Shown: positions 1-6,757, counted from the stretch's first letter. The stretch: DNA of 9,045 nucleotides from Gemmatimonadota bacterium (GCA_030601615.1 JAUVTH010000048.1:1-9045), one strand, 5' to 3'. The notes: generated from the letters alone by a model not told the origin. Translations and numbers: made by a program.

Positions 1-176
1 GCACCGTGCGCAACCGACCGGACGGTTCCGTGGAAATACATGCCGCGGGCCCTCCCCAGGCACTGCAGCTGTTCGTCGCCGCACTCCGTACCGGGCCGCC
101 GGGCGCCCGGGTGAATGTCATGCGTCCGATCACCTCCACCACCGAGTTGCCCGCGGACTTCCGCGCGATCCTCTGA
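1..176 (+). CDS. Acylphosphatase, C-terminal part (5' end outside window)
   Basis: The plus frame that reads codons from position 3 and stops at TGA 174-176 gives about 57 residues. They begin TVRNRPDGSVEIHAAG and continue with an AL..F...L..GP.GARV pattern. This matches the C-terminal half of acylphosphatases, small cytoplasmic enzymes that hydrolyse the carboxyl-phosphate bond of acyl phosphates. The Asn in VRN corresponds to the catalytic Asn of the family. The catalytic Arg of the N-terminal GxVQGVGFR loop lies upstream of the window, so activity cannot be judged. The protein ends at the usual place for the family. The next gene starts 75 nt downstream on the same strand, so the two could be co-transcribed. 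The call rests on motif recognition over a partial sequence. Confidence 0.8.
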   Translation, partial: TVRNRPDGSVEIHAAGPPQALQLFVAALRTGPPGARVNVMRPITSTTELPADFRAIL

Positions 177-234
177 GGCGGGCACTTTTTCACATTGCAG
201 GTGTATCCCCGTAGCATTCCAACACCTACCCGCC
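177..234 (+). repeat. Two-tier inverted repeat ahead of the glycosylase gene
   Basis: GGCGGG (177-182) pairs with CCCGCC (229-234). Inside it, GGTGT (200-204) pairs with ACACC (222-226). The structure ends 1 nt before a GGAGG ribosome-binding sequence (236-240). A TTTTT run lies at 186-190 inside the loop. It could be a 5'-leader structure of the glycosylase mRNA, or chance pairing in GC-rich DNA. I see no recognised riboswitch consensus. Confidence 0.3.
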
Positions 235-251
235 CGGAGGATGAACGGATC

Positions 252-1049
252 ATGATAGAGTTGCCAGACGTCGAGCGAATGATCGACGCCTTTGCCGGAT
301 ACGCCACAGGAAAGACGGTGTCCCTCGTCCTGATTGACGACACGGAGACGGTCGACCTGGACGCCGATCAGGCTACCGCGCACATCCAGGGCCACGCCAT
401 CGACACCGTCGAACGGCGCGGCAAGTACGTCGTTCTCCGTTTCCGCTCGGAGGTGAGCCTGATTTTCGACATGGGATCCGACGGCGAGGTATACCTCGAG
501 TCGCAGACCGCGCCCCCCCGTGAAACGAGCAAGATCAGACTTCAGTTCGCCGCCGGCCGCGAGCTGCGCTTCGCCTCCAGCGGCACCAACGGCGATGTTC
601 ATCTCGTTGAAGGCGCGGACCTTTCGGGATTCGGCCTCCTCAACAATCTCGGTCTCGATCCGCTCAGCGAGGAGCTCACGCCGGACCGATTCATACACAT
701 GGCAAGCCAGCGCACACGCAGCACTCTGAAGGGTCTCCTGATGAACGAGGAGGTCGTGGCCGGCATAGGAAACGAGTATGCCGACGAGATCTGTTTCCAG
801 GCCGGCCTACGGCCTGATTGCAAGGTCGGCGACCTGTCCGACGAGCAGCTCGCCCGGGTTCAGAAGTACCTGAGGCGGGTGCTGCGACGGGCAACTCTGC
901 ACTGGCAGGCGGCGCATTCCGACCCCGGCTGGCTCATCAACCGTAGGCATCCGGGGCATACGTGTCCCCGATGCACGACCGAGCTGGAGTCCATGAATGT
1001 CGTGGGAAAACGGACGTATCTCTGTCCGAGATGCCAGCGAGCAGCCTGA
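252..1049 (+). CDS. Fpg/Nei-family DNA glycosylase-like protein lacking the catalytic N-terminal proline
   Basis: The 265-aa product has the full Fpg/Nei layout. The N-terminus is MIELPDVE (family norm MPELPEVE). A beta-sandwich carries RRGKY with K58 at the position of the Fpg active-site lysine. The helix-two-turn-helix segment is at about 155-187, with GIGNEYADE (171-179) holding the conserved Asn. A C-terminal zinc finger has the form C238-x2-C241-x16-C258-x2-C261. Family members excise oxidised bases and nick the DNA using Pro1 as nucleophile. Here residue 2 is Ile, so Pro is missing, and methionine aminopeptidase would not normally expose it. The DPRRFG void-filling loop reads SSGTNGD (109-115), and the zinc-finger Arg is replaced by Lys (K253). 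ATG 252 is chosen because the family N-terminus starts there and GGAGG lies at 236-240; a TTG at 195 is an unlikely upstream start. The protein is either a DNA-binding homologue or an enzyme with altered chemistry. The family call is firm; the activity is unknown. Confidence 0.88.
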   Translation: MIELPDVERMIDAFAGYATGKTVSLVLIDDTETVDLDADQATAHIQGHAIDTVERRGKYVVLRFRSEVSLIFDMGSDGEVYLESQTAPPRETSKIRLQFAAGRELRFASSGTNGDVHLVEGADLSGFGLLNNLGLDPLSEELTPDRFIHMASQRTRSTLKGLLMNEEVVAGIGNEYADEICFQAGLRPDCKVGDLSDEQLARVQKYLRRVLRRATLHWQAAHSDPGWLINRRHPGHTCPRCTTELESMNVVGKRTYLCPRCQRAA

Positions 1050-1068
1050 CAGGCTCCTGCTGAGCCTG
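1050..1068. terminator. Candidate bidirectional hairpin between convergent genes
   Basis: CAGGCTC (1050-1056) and GAGCCTG (1062-1068) form a perfect 7-bp stem with a CTGCT loop. It fills the 20-nt gap between the glycosylase stop (TGA 1047-1049) and the mnmE stop (TAG, 1072-1070 on the minus strand). The position is ideal for a shared terminator, but neither strand has a clear T-run after the stem, so intrinsic termination would be weak. Confidence 0.4.
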
Positions 1069-1069
1069 A

Positions 1070-2434
1070 CTACTTCCCTACGCAGAACGAGCCGAACACG
1101 ACGTCCAGAACGTCGTCGGTGGTGACGGTTCCGAGCAGGTCTTCCAGGGCCAGCGTGGCATCCTGCACGTGTGTGCCGGCGACTTCGCTCGGCAGCCCCT
1201 TGACGCGGGCTGCCCGGAACGCCTCCACATCCTCCCAAGCCTTCGTCAGACATCTGACCTGGCGCTCCCTCGTGACGATCGGAACCTCCTCCTCACCTCG
1301 GATTCCCGAGAACGCTTTCTGCAAAAGGGCTTCCCGCAACTCCGGTATCCCTTCGCCCGTATGAGCGGAGATGCACACCTCCGTCTGCAATCCGAGCGCC
1401 TTCGCTCGCCCGGAATTCGGGTGGAGGTCGGCCTTCGTGCGCAGCACAACGATTCCTGATCCGTCCGGTCGCCTGTACTCGGCAAGGAATTCCATCTCGT
1501 CAGCTCCCGGCTCCCTTCCCGCCTCCACGCACAGCAACACGATGTCCGCCCGTTCCAGGTAGCTCCGCGCTACTTCAATTCCCATCTTCTCAACGCGTCC
1601 CGGATCCTCTCCGAGACCCGCTGTGTCAACCACGCGAAACGGATACCCTGCAACACTCACGTGAGCTTCGATCGCATCCCTCGTGGTGCCCGGTTCCTCC
1701 GTCACGATCGCACGTTCGAAACCCAGTAACGCATTGAAAAGACTAGACTTACCTGCATTTGGCCTGCCCGCTATCACAGTGAGCGCACCGTCTCGCAGAA
1801 GTTCCCCTTCGGGCACGAGGTCGAGCATCCGGGCGAGTTGACCACTGAGCCTGATCGCAGTCCCGTCGATTCGGTCTGCCGGCACCGGCCCGTCGTCTTC
1901 CTCGGGAAAGTCTATGTCGTACGCGAGCAGACCCTGGAGTTCCAGCAGTCCTTGCCGTAGCTCTTCGATCCGTCGCGACAGACCCCGCTCCAACTGAAAC
2001 AGGGCCGCTCGATGCATGGCTGGTGATCGGGCTTCAATCAGATCCAGCGTCGCCTCGACCTGCATCAGGTCCATCTTGCCGTTGAGGAAGGCCCGACGAG
2101 TAAACTCTCCAGGCTCCGCCGGCCGCGACCCGGCCGCACACACCGCCTCGAGCATAAGCTGGGGCGCCAGCGCCCCGCCGTGACAGCTGAGCTCCAGCAT
2201 GTCTTCTCCCGTATATGACGCGGGCGCCTTGAAACGCACGGCGACCACTTCGTCCACGGGAAGCCCCGTCACCGGGTGAAGAACGGTCGCGTACTGCGTC
2301 ACCCGAGGCTCTGCAGGGGGAAGCCCAAGCTCTGTGGCGATGGCAAACGAGCCCGAGCCGCTGACACGAACCACTGCGAGCGCACTCCTCCCAGGAGGTG
2401 TCGAGATGGCCGCGATCGTGCTCTGGTGGGGCAT
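1070..2434 (-). CDS. mnmE: tRNA modification GTPase MnmE (TrmE)
   Basis: The 454-aa product is full length for MnmE. With MnmG this GTPase installs the (carboxymethyl)aminomethyl group at C5 of wobble uridine 34 in certain tRNAs, using a methylene-tetrahydrofolate-derived carbon; it acts in the cytoplasm. The N-terminal folate-binding domain includes the ELSCHGG segment (81-87). The G domain has P-loop GRPNAGKS (223-230) with the potassium-associated Asn226, a G2 loop TEEPGTTRD (245-253), DTAGL (270-274) and TKAD (333-336, in place of the more usual NKxD). The protein ends in FCVGK with the conserved C451. The start ATG (2434-2432) matches the family N-terminus; no strong Shine-Dalgarno is visible before it. 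It lies 47 nt after yidC on the same strand, most likely as the last gene of the rpmH-rnpA-yidD-yidC-mnmE operon, a classic origin-linked order. Confidence 0.97.
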   Translation of the reverse strand: MPHQSTIAAISTPPGRSALAVVRVSGSGSFAIATELGLPPAEPRVTQYATVLHPVTGLPVDEVVAVRFKAPASYTGEDMLELSCHGGALAPQLMLEAVCAAGSRPAEPGEFTRRAFLNGKMDLMQVEATLDLIEARSPAMHRAALFQLERGLSRRIEELRQGLLELQGLLAYDIDFPEEDDGPVPADRIDGTAIRLSGQLARMLDLVPEGELLRDGALTVIAGRPNAGKSSLFNALLGFERAIVTEEPGTTRDAIEAHVSVAGYPFRVVDTAGLGEDPGRVEKMGIEVARSYLERADIVLLCVEAGREPGADEMEFLAEYRRPDGSGIVVLRTKADLHPNSGRAKALGLQTEVCISAHTGEGIPELREALLQKAFSGIRGEEEVPIVTRERQVRCLTKAWEDVEAFRAARVKGLPSEVAGTHVQDATLALEDLLGTVTTDDVLDVVFGSFCVGK

Positions 2435-2481
2435 GCCCGGACTCGCTGGAGGGTGCGCAGACGGCTCGAGCAGCTGGGCTC

Positions 2482-4251
2482 CTATCCGCCGCCCCGATCG
2501 CTCTTCTTGGTGACCGTCTTGTTCTGGTCCGCTTTGCGCTTCGCGGCCATCCGCTCCTTCGACAAGTATAACTGCTGCGGCAGCGAGGCCAGGTTGCTCG
2601 TGGCGTAGTACAGGTTCAATCCCGACGGGAAGTTGGCGAACATCACGGTGAAGACGAGCGGCATCACGTACGTCATCATCTTCATCTGCGGGTTCGGCTC
2701 CATCCCGCGCTGCCCGATCCAGGAGAGCAGGAACATGGAGGCGCCCATGAGGAGCGGAATGATGTAGAGCGGATCCTTGAGCGACAGATCAGGAAGCCAC
2801 AGGAACGGCACGCCGCGGAGCTCGATCGTGCTCCGGAACACGAAGAACAGGGCGAACAGGATGGGCATGGGGACGAGCATCGGAAGACACCCGCCGAGCG
2901 GGTTCACGTTGTGCTCCTTGTACAGCTTCATCATCTCGGACTGGAGCTTCTGCGGCTCGTCCTTGTACTTCGCCTGCAGCTCCTTCATCAGAGGCTGCAC
3001 CTGCATCTGCGCGAGCTGCGCGCGCATCGACTTCTGATACAGAGGGAACAGCACCACCCGCATCGCTACGCCGAAAATGATGAGCACCCATCCGTATGCG
3101 ATCCCCAGGAACCCGTGCATCCATGTCAGGACGACCATTACGATCCCGACGAGAGGCCTGATGATCGGCCGCATCCACCGCCAGCCGTACGGGTTGACGT
3201 GCTCCAGGTCCCGCGAGTGTCCGATAGCCTCCAACCGCCGGTACTCCTGCGGTCCGAGGTAGGCCTGAAAAGCGAACCCCTCGCTTCCGGCCGGGACCGG
3301 GAGCGAGGTTACCATTCCCGCGGTGTTCTCGGCCGGCTCGCCGATCGCGAGGAACCCCCCGAATTGCTGCCCCTCCTCCTGAGACACGAGCGCAATCAGG
3401 AAGTACTTATTCCTCACGGCCACCCAATCGAACGGGCCTCCCTCCGCCGCCTGCACGTCGCCAGGGTGCACTTTGCTCAGATTCACCGATCGGATAGCAC
3501 CACCCTGGCCGCGCACCACGTACGCGAGCTGGCGGTAGTCGTCCACCTCGTCCTTTTCGTTGGTCTTAAGGCCGTGCCCGAGCGAGGTGAGGATGGAATA
3601 GCCCCGGTCGCCGATGCCCTGGACACGCCCGGACACGTCCACGATGTACGTGTCCAGCGCGAAGCCATACGTCACGACCAGTTCCGCCGCACCGGACGGG
3701 AACGGGTATCGGAAGACGAGCGAGTCCCTCGGATTGTTCTCCGTGAGCGTCAGGTCCGTGCGGTCGACGGTGAAGGTCTGACTATCGACACGCACCGTAT
3801 CTCCGCCGACCGTGATCCTGTAGCCTAACACTCGGTCGCCGTCGCGGATCAGCTGGGCGCGAGGCTCACCATCCCCATTATCCACGTACGAGGCATACTT
3901 CAGGAGTTCCGCTGATATCAGCGCCGCTCCCCGGGTCGAGAACCGGAGCTTGAACAAGTCTGTGGTAACCGTGACCGCTTCTGGCTCCGACAGGTCAACG
4001 AGTTCCTGTCTGTCTCCCGATGCATCCGCCGCTCCGGCGAGCCCCCGCCCGCTCTCTTCCACCGGAAGTGTCGGCTCCGCACCGCCCGGGCTCAAGTCCA
4101 TTTCGAGACCCTCGCCCGGAGAGTCTTCGGCCACCAACGCCGAGTCCGGCCCCACGGAACCCAGCGGCGGCTCCGGAGTCGGGAACAGCACGTTGCTCAG
4201 GAAGATCACCCCGATCGTGAGAGCCACGGCCAGGACTACTCGCTTCTCCAT
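2482..4251 (-). CDS. yidC: Membrane protein insertase YidC
   Basis: The 589-aa product is the Oxa1/YidC insertase, which inserts and folds inner-membrane proteins alone or with SecYEG. TM1 is at about residues 5-23. It is followed by a Ser/Glu/Gly-rich linker (25-90) and the periplasmic beta-domain (about 95-345). The insertase core follows: about 366-405, including the conserved groove Arg R398; a charged cytoplasmic hairpin at about 405-450 (QPLMKELQAKYKD); the NPLGGCLP loop (450-457); and further TM helices at about 458-473, 494-511 and 528-545. The tail is Lys/Arg-rich (568-585), typical of ribosome contact. The long periplasmic domain is the Gram-negative form. AGAGGATAG immediately precedes ATG 4251. 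The start overlaps the end of yidD by 16 nt, suggesting translational coupling. Confidence 0.97.
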   Translation of the reverse strand: MEKRVVLAVALTIGVIFLSNVLFPTPEPPLGSVGPDSALVAEDSPGEGLEMDLSPGGAEPTLPVEESGRGLAGAADASGDRQELVDLSEPEAVTVTTDLFKLRFSTRGAALISAELLKYASYVDNGDGEPRAQLIRDGDRVLGYRITVGGDTVRVDSQTFTVDRTDLTLTENNPRDSLVFRYPFPSGAAELVVTYGFALDTYIVDVSGRVQGIGDRGYSILTSLGHGLKTNEKDEVDDYRQLAYVVRGQGGAIRSVNLSKVHPGDVQAAEGGPFDWVAVRNKYFLIALVSQEEGQQFGGFLAIGEPAENTAGMVTSLPVPAGSEGFAFQAYLGPQEYRRLEAIGHSRDLEHVNPYGWRWMRPIIRPLVGIVMVVLTWMHGFLGIAYGWVLIIFGVAMRVVLFPLYQKSMRAQLAQMQVQPLMKELQAKYKDEPQKLQSEMMKLYKEHNVNPLGGCLPMLVPMPILFALFFVFRSTIELRGVPFLWLPDLSLKDPLYIIPLLMGASMFLLSWIGQRGMEPNPQMKMMTYVMPLVFTVMFANFPSGLNLYYATSNLASLPQQLYLSKERMAAKRKADQNKTVTKKSDRGGG

Positions 4252-4511
4252 CTATCCTCTATCCTGTATTGATTTACCACCCCGTGCGCCCCTTCCTCCG
4301 CCTCCGGCACCGGGTCGATCCCGTGTCCGCCAAACGGGTGGCACCTGCCCACGCGCCTGACTGCCAGCCAGGAGCCTCGCGCCGCCCCGTGAAGCTCGAC
4401 CGCGATGCGCGCGTACTCCGAACAGCTCGGGGTGTAACGACAGCTCGCTGGGAATAGCGGGGAGAGGCCCGCCTGGTACGCTCGGATCCAGAACAGGAGG
4501 AAGCGCTTCAT
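4236..4511 (-). CDS. yidD: Membrane protein insertion efficiency factor YidD
   Basis: The 91-aa product carries the YidD (DUF37) signature: a short amphipathic N-terminus (MKRFLLFWIRAYQAGLSPLF), then PASCRYTPSCSEYA (21-34) with C24 and C30, and RCHPFGGHGIDPVP (56-69) with C57. YidD is a small membrane-associated protein that assists YidC-dependent insertion. ATG 4511 is chosen because the family always begins just before the KRFLLFWI-type segment; the frame is open further upstream but that part is rnpA in another frame. The start shares an ATGA overlap with the rnpA stop (4511-4508), and the 3' end overlaps yidC by 16 nt. Both junctions point to tightly coupled translation within the operon. 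Confidence 0.95.
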   Translation of the reverse strand: MKRFLLFWIRAYQAGLSPLFPASCRYTPSCSEYARIAVELHGAARGSWLAVRRVGRCHPFGGHGIDPVPEAEEGAHGVVNQYRIEDRWRSE

Positions 4512-4867
4512 TCCGCCACCGTGCATCGACCGAGCGCATTCCGCAACGCGTCGAATCCCAGCTCGTATGCCCCCGGCCTTGCTCGAATCAGGATTTCGGG
4601 CGGTGGCGTCTGGTCTCGTGCCCCCGGAAGCCACGTCGTGCGGACACACTCCCGCAACCGCCGTTTGAGGCGGTTACGCTCCACGATCGTATGTCCATAG
4701 CGAGGAACGACGATGCCCGCGCGAGCCTGGTGCGTCTGCGAGACCGCCCGATACACCTCCAGCGGACCGCAACGCCTCCGCAAACCCTCTCTAACAAGGG
4801 TCCGGATCTCGGGCCCGCGTCGAAGGCGGGCCGACCTTGGATACCGAAAACGGCGTCCGTCACCCAA
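4508..4867 (-). CDS. rnpA: Ribonuclease P protein component RnpA (start uncertain, possible N-terminal extension)
   Basis: This is the basic protein subunit of RNase P, which supports the catalytic RNA in removing 5' leaders from pre-tRNAs. The core is typical: RFRYPRSARLRRGPEIRTLVREG near the N-terminus, GIVVPRYG in the middle strand, and the RNR signature RNRLKRRLRE (64-73 counted from TTG 4867). TTG 4867 gives 119 aa, the usual family length, beginning 26 nt after the rpmH stop, but no Shine-Dalgarno precedes it. It is the only plausible start codon between rpmH and the conserved core. The same frame is open upstream through all of rpmH, with in-frame ATGs at 5080, 5101 and 5131, giving 190, 197 and 207 aa. 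The ATG at 5131 lies upstream of the predicted transcription start. An extended protein encoded over rpmH, as known in Thermus, is therefore possible. The gene is certain; the start is not. Confidence 0.93.
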   Translation of the reverse strand: MGDGRRFRYPRSARLRRGPEIRTLVREGLRRRCGPLEVYRAVSQTHQARAGIVVPRYGHTIVERNRLKRRLRECVRTTWLPGARDQTPPPEILIRARPGAYELGFDALRNALGRCTVAE

Positions 4868-4893
4868 GGGTCGGGCGATCGCGCTCGGGGGGC

Positions 4894-5061
4894 CTACCGG
4901 CGGTGCTTCGGGCTGATTTCGTCGCTCACCGTCAGGGAGTGGCGTCCCTTTCGGCGACGACGGGCAAGGACCTTGCGACCCGCCTTCGTCTTCATGCGGG
5001 CACGGAAGCCATGGTCCTTCAGTCTCTTGCGTCGGCTTGGATTCCTGAACGTCGGCTGCAT
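4894..5061 (-). CDS. rpmH: Large ribosomal subunit protein bL34
   Basis: The 55-aa product begins [18 protein letters not shown] and contains the diagnostic L34 block [28 protein letters not shown]. It is a tiny, very basic rRNA-binding protein of the 50S subunit. Most L34 proteins end at or just after LTVS (about 44-47 aa); this one carries about nine extra residues (DEISPKHRR). The start ATG (5061-5059) fits the family N-terminus and follows a modest purine-rich GAGAGAAG sequence. It is the first gene of the leftward operon. The coding region lies wholly inside the open rnpA frame, in a different register. Confidence 0.96.
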   Translation of the reverse strand: MQPTFRNPSRRKRLKDHGFRARMKTKAGRKVLARRRRKGRHSLTVSDEISPKHRR

Positions 5062-5080
5062 TCTTCTCTCGCTCGTGCAT

Positions 5081-5096
5081 CGGGGTTCTCGCCCCG
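5081..5096 (-). repeat. Small GC hairpin in the rpmH leader
   Basis: CGGGG (5081-5085) and CCCCG (5092-5096) can pair around a 6-nt loop. It sits between two in-frame upstream ATGs (5101 and 5080) and about 20 nt ahead of the rpmH start. In the mRNA it would lie in the 5' leader and might influence which start is used. The stem is only 5 bp, so this may be chance. Confidence 0.3.
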
Positions 5097-5118
5097 CTCA
5101 TTTGACGGAAAGCCTCTA

Positions 5119-5147
5119 AGACTAGGTGCAATCCGGTGTTCTGTCAA
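5119..5147 (-). promoter_or_regulatory. Predicted sigma70-type promoter of the rpmH operon
   Basis: On the minus strand a perfect TTGACA (5147-5142) is followed after exactly 17 nt by TAGTCT (5124-5119), which keeps the important T, A and final T of the -10 box. Transcription would start near 5112, about 50 nt before the rpmH ATG. It faces away from the dnaA promoter. The ATG at 5131 falls inside the promoter and so could not be translated from this transcript. Confidence 0.55.
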
Positions 5148-5196
5148 TCGTTTTCCGCTTGACGACGCGCGTATATTCGACGTGTCCGTGTCCTCG

Positions 5197-5225
5197 TTGA
5201 CAGTGTCTGGCGCGATCTCTACAAT
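5197..5225 (+). promoter_or_regulatory. Predicted sigma70-type promoter of dnaA
   Basis: A perfect TTGACA (5197-5202), a 17-nt spacer and TACAAT (5220-5225, one mismatch to TATAAT) form a near-consensus housekeeping promoter. Transcription would start around 5232, giving a leader of about 30 nt before ATG 5263. The -10 box overlaps the upstream in-frame ATG at 5224, which argues that 5224 is not the dnaA start. Confidence 0.75.
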
Positions 5226-5262
5226 GGACGGCCCCGTTTACCTCCCGATCAACTGGACATTC

Positions 5263-6654
5263 ATGGAGCTGACGGCCACCGAAGTCTGGTCTTCGATCAT
5301 TACCGCCGCGCGGGACGTCCTGCCTGAGCAGACGTTTCGTACGTGGCTCGCATCCACGGAGGCGGTCGGCCTGTCCGACGACACGCTGGTCGTAGCCGCC
5401 CCAACCCGCTTTGCGGTGGAGTGGATCGAGGATAAGTACGGAGATCTGCTCCGGGACCTGGCCGGCAAGACGATGGGCAGACCCCTCGAGTTGCGCTTCG
5501 AGCACCACGGCACAGGTAACCGTCTCGTGTTTCCAGAGATCGGAGCGGCTAGCGGCGCTCTCGTGCCGGAAACCCAGGCGCTTCGGCCGACGACGGAGCC
5601 GGACGCGCGTACGGCTGTCGAGGGAGCGAAACATGCGGGGCTGAACCAGCGTTACACATTTGAGCGGTTCGTGGTCGGTGGGAACAGCCAGCTCGCGGCG
5701 GCGGCGTGCCGCGGCGTCGCCGACTCGCCGGCGCAGCTCTACAACCCACTATTCATCTACGGCGATACGGGACTCGGCAAGACCCACCTGATGCACGCGA
5801 TCGGCCATGAGATTCTCGGACGCTCACCCGGGACCCAGATTGCGTACGTCCCATCCGAACAATTCACGAACGAGATGATCTCGGCGATCAGGAGCGGTCG
5901 CACTCCCGAGTTCCGGCAGCGATATCGGCGCATCGACGTCCTTCTCGTGGACGACGTTCACTTCCTCGGAAACAAGGAAGGAACGCAGGAAGAGTTCTTC
6001 CACACGTTCAATTCGCTATACGACGCTCACCGGCAGATAGTCATAACGAGCGATCGACCTCCTCAGGAGATTCCTGGTCTCCAGGAGCGACTGGTCTCCC
6101 GATTCGAGTGGGGACTGGTCACTGACATCAAACCGCCGGACTTCGAGACGCGCGTCGCGATTCTGCAGAAGAAGGCCACTGAAGACCGGCTCACGCTGGA
6201 CGAGGAAGTCATCGAGTTTATCGCCCGCAACCGGAAGTCCTCCGTCAGACAGCTCGAGGGCGCCGTCATCAAGCTCCTGGCCTACAGTTCACTTACCCGC
6301 CGCGAGATCAACCTTGACCTGGCACGTGAAGCGCTTGGACCGCGGCTCGAAGACGAGATTGGTTTACGCGTCACACCGGTCGAGATTCGGCAGAAGACGG
6401 CACAAGCGTGGGGCGTGACGGTAGAAAATCTCGTATCCAAGCGGCGCACGAAGCCTCTCACCGTTCCGCGTCAGGTGGCCATGTACCTTATCAAGACGAC
6501 CCTGGATCTCCCGTATACCGAAATCGGTGCGCTGTTCGGTGGCAGAGATCACTCGACCGTGATCCACTCCGTTAATAAGGTCGAAGCGGACATGGCCTCG
6601 AATCCGGAGTTTCGAGCACGAGTGCGGCGGCTACAGGACGAGCTTGTACACTGA
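5263..6654 (+). CDS. dnaA: Chromosomal replication initiator protein DnaA
   Basis: The 463-aa product is the AAA+ initiator that binds DnaA boxes and melts oriC. Domain I (about 1-80) starts ATEVWSSIITAARDVLPEQTFRTWL. A short variable linker follows (about 85-125). Domain III has Walker A GDTGLGKTH (167-175), Walker B LLVDD (227-231), the arginine-finger segment RLVSRFEWGL (R280) and the sensor-2 RQLEG (R329). Domain IV has the DNA-binding helix-turn-helix with TVPRQVAMYLI (400-410) and the DnaA signature GGRDHSTVIHS (426-436). The frame is open far upstream (to 4837), but that part is antisense to rpmH/rnpA. ATG 5263 is preferred: it begins at the family-typical distance from the domain I Trp, and the alternative ATG 5224 lies inside the predicted -10 box. 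Only a weak GGA precedes it as a ribosome-binding site. It is the first gene of the rightward unit, followed by oriC and dnaN. Confidence 0.97.
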   Translation: MELTATEVWSSIITAARDVLPEQTFRTWLASTEAVGLSDDTLVVAAPTRFAVEWIEDKYGDLLRDLAGKTMGRPLELRFEHHGTGNRLVFPEIGAASGALVPETQALRPTTEPDARTAVEGAKHAGLNQRYTFERFVVGGNSQLAAAACRGVADSPAQLYNPLFIYGDTGLGKTHLMHAIGHEILGRSPGTQIAYVPSEQFTNEMISAIRSGRTPEFRQRYRRIDVLLVDDVHFLGNKEGTQEEFFHTFNSLYDAHRQIVITSDRPPQEIPGLQERLVSRFEWGLVTDIKPPDFETRVAILQKKATEDRLTLDEEVIEFIARNRKSSVRQLEGAVIKLLAYSSLTRREINLDLAREALGPRLEDEIGLRVTPVEIRQKTAQAWGVTVENLVSKRRTKPLTVPRQVAMYLIKTTLDLPYTEIGALFGGRDHSTVIHSVNKVEADMASNPEFRARVRRLQDELVH

Positions 6655-6738
6655 GTCGCGCGGTCAATACTTATCACCAGAGTCTGTGTTGAAATGAAGT
6701 TGACTCTCGGGCATTCCGTCTGCCTCAGCCTGTCGGAT

Positions 6739-6757
6739 GGTGGATAGATGTGGATGC
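6739..6757 (-). promoter_or_regulatory. Pair of minus-oriented DnaA-box-like sites
   Basis: GGTGGATAG (6739-6747) and TGTGGATGC (6749-6757) each match TGTGGATAA at 7 of 9 positions. They are offset by 10 nt, about one helical turn. They point opposite to the boxes at 6843-6858. A pair in phase suits cooperative DnaA binding, but each is imperfect. Confidence 0.45.

Noticed and set aside
807..1253. 148-codon minus-strand open frame across the glycosylase and mnmE ends
   Set aside because: Overlaps two confirmed genes in other frames and has no recognisable motif.
2911..3828. 305-codon plus-strand open frame rich in His, Arg and Leu
   Set aside because: It is exactly antisense to the well-supported yidC gene; the composition is that of a GC-rich shadow frame and no domain is recognisable.
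5159..5177. TTGACG and TATATT as a dnaA promoter
   Set aside because: The two boxes are only 7 nt apart, too close for a sigma70 promoter; the TTGACA/TACAAT pair downstream is properly spaced.
4837..5262. Upstream extension of the dnaA frame giving a 605-residue protein
   Set aside because: The added part lies antisense to rpmH and rnpA, has no similarity to DnaA, and would start far upstream of the predicted dnaA promoter.
6700..6728. TTGACT at 6700-6705 as the dnaN promoter
   Set aside because: No -10-like hexamer lies 16-18 nt downstream.
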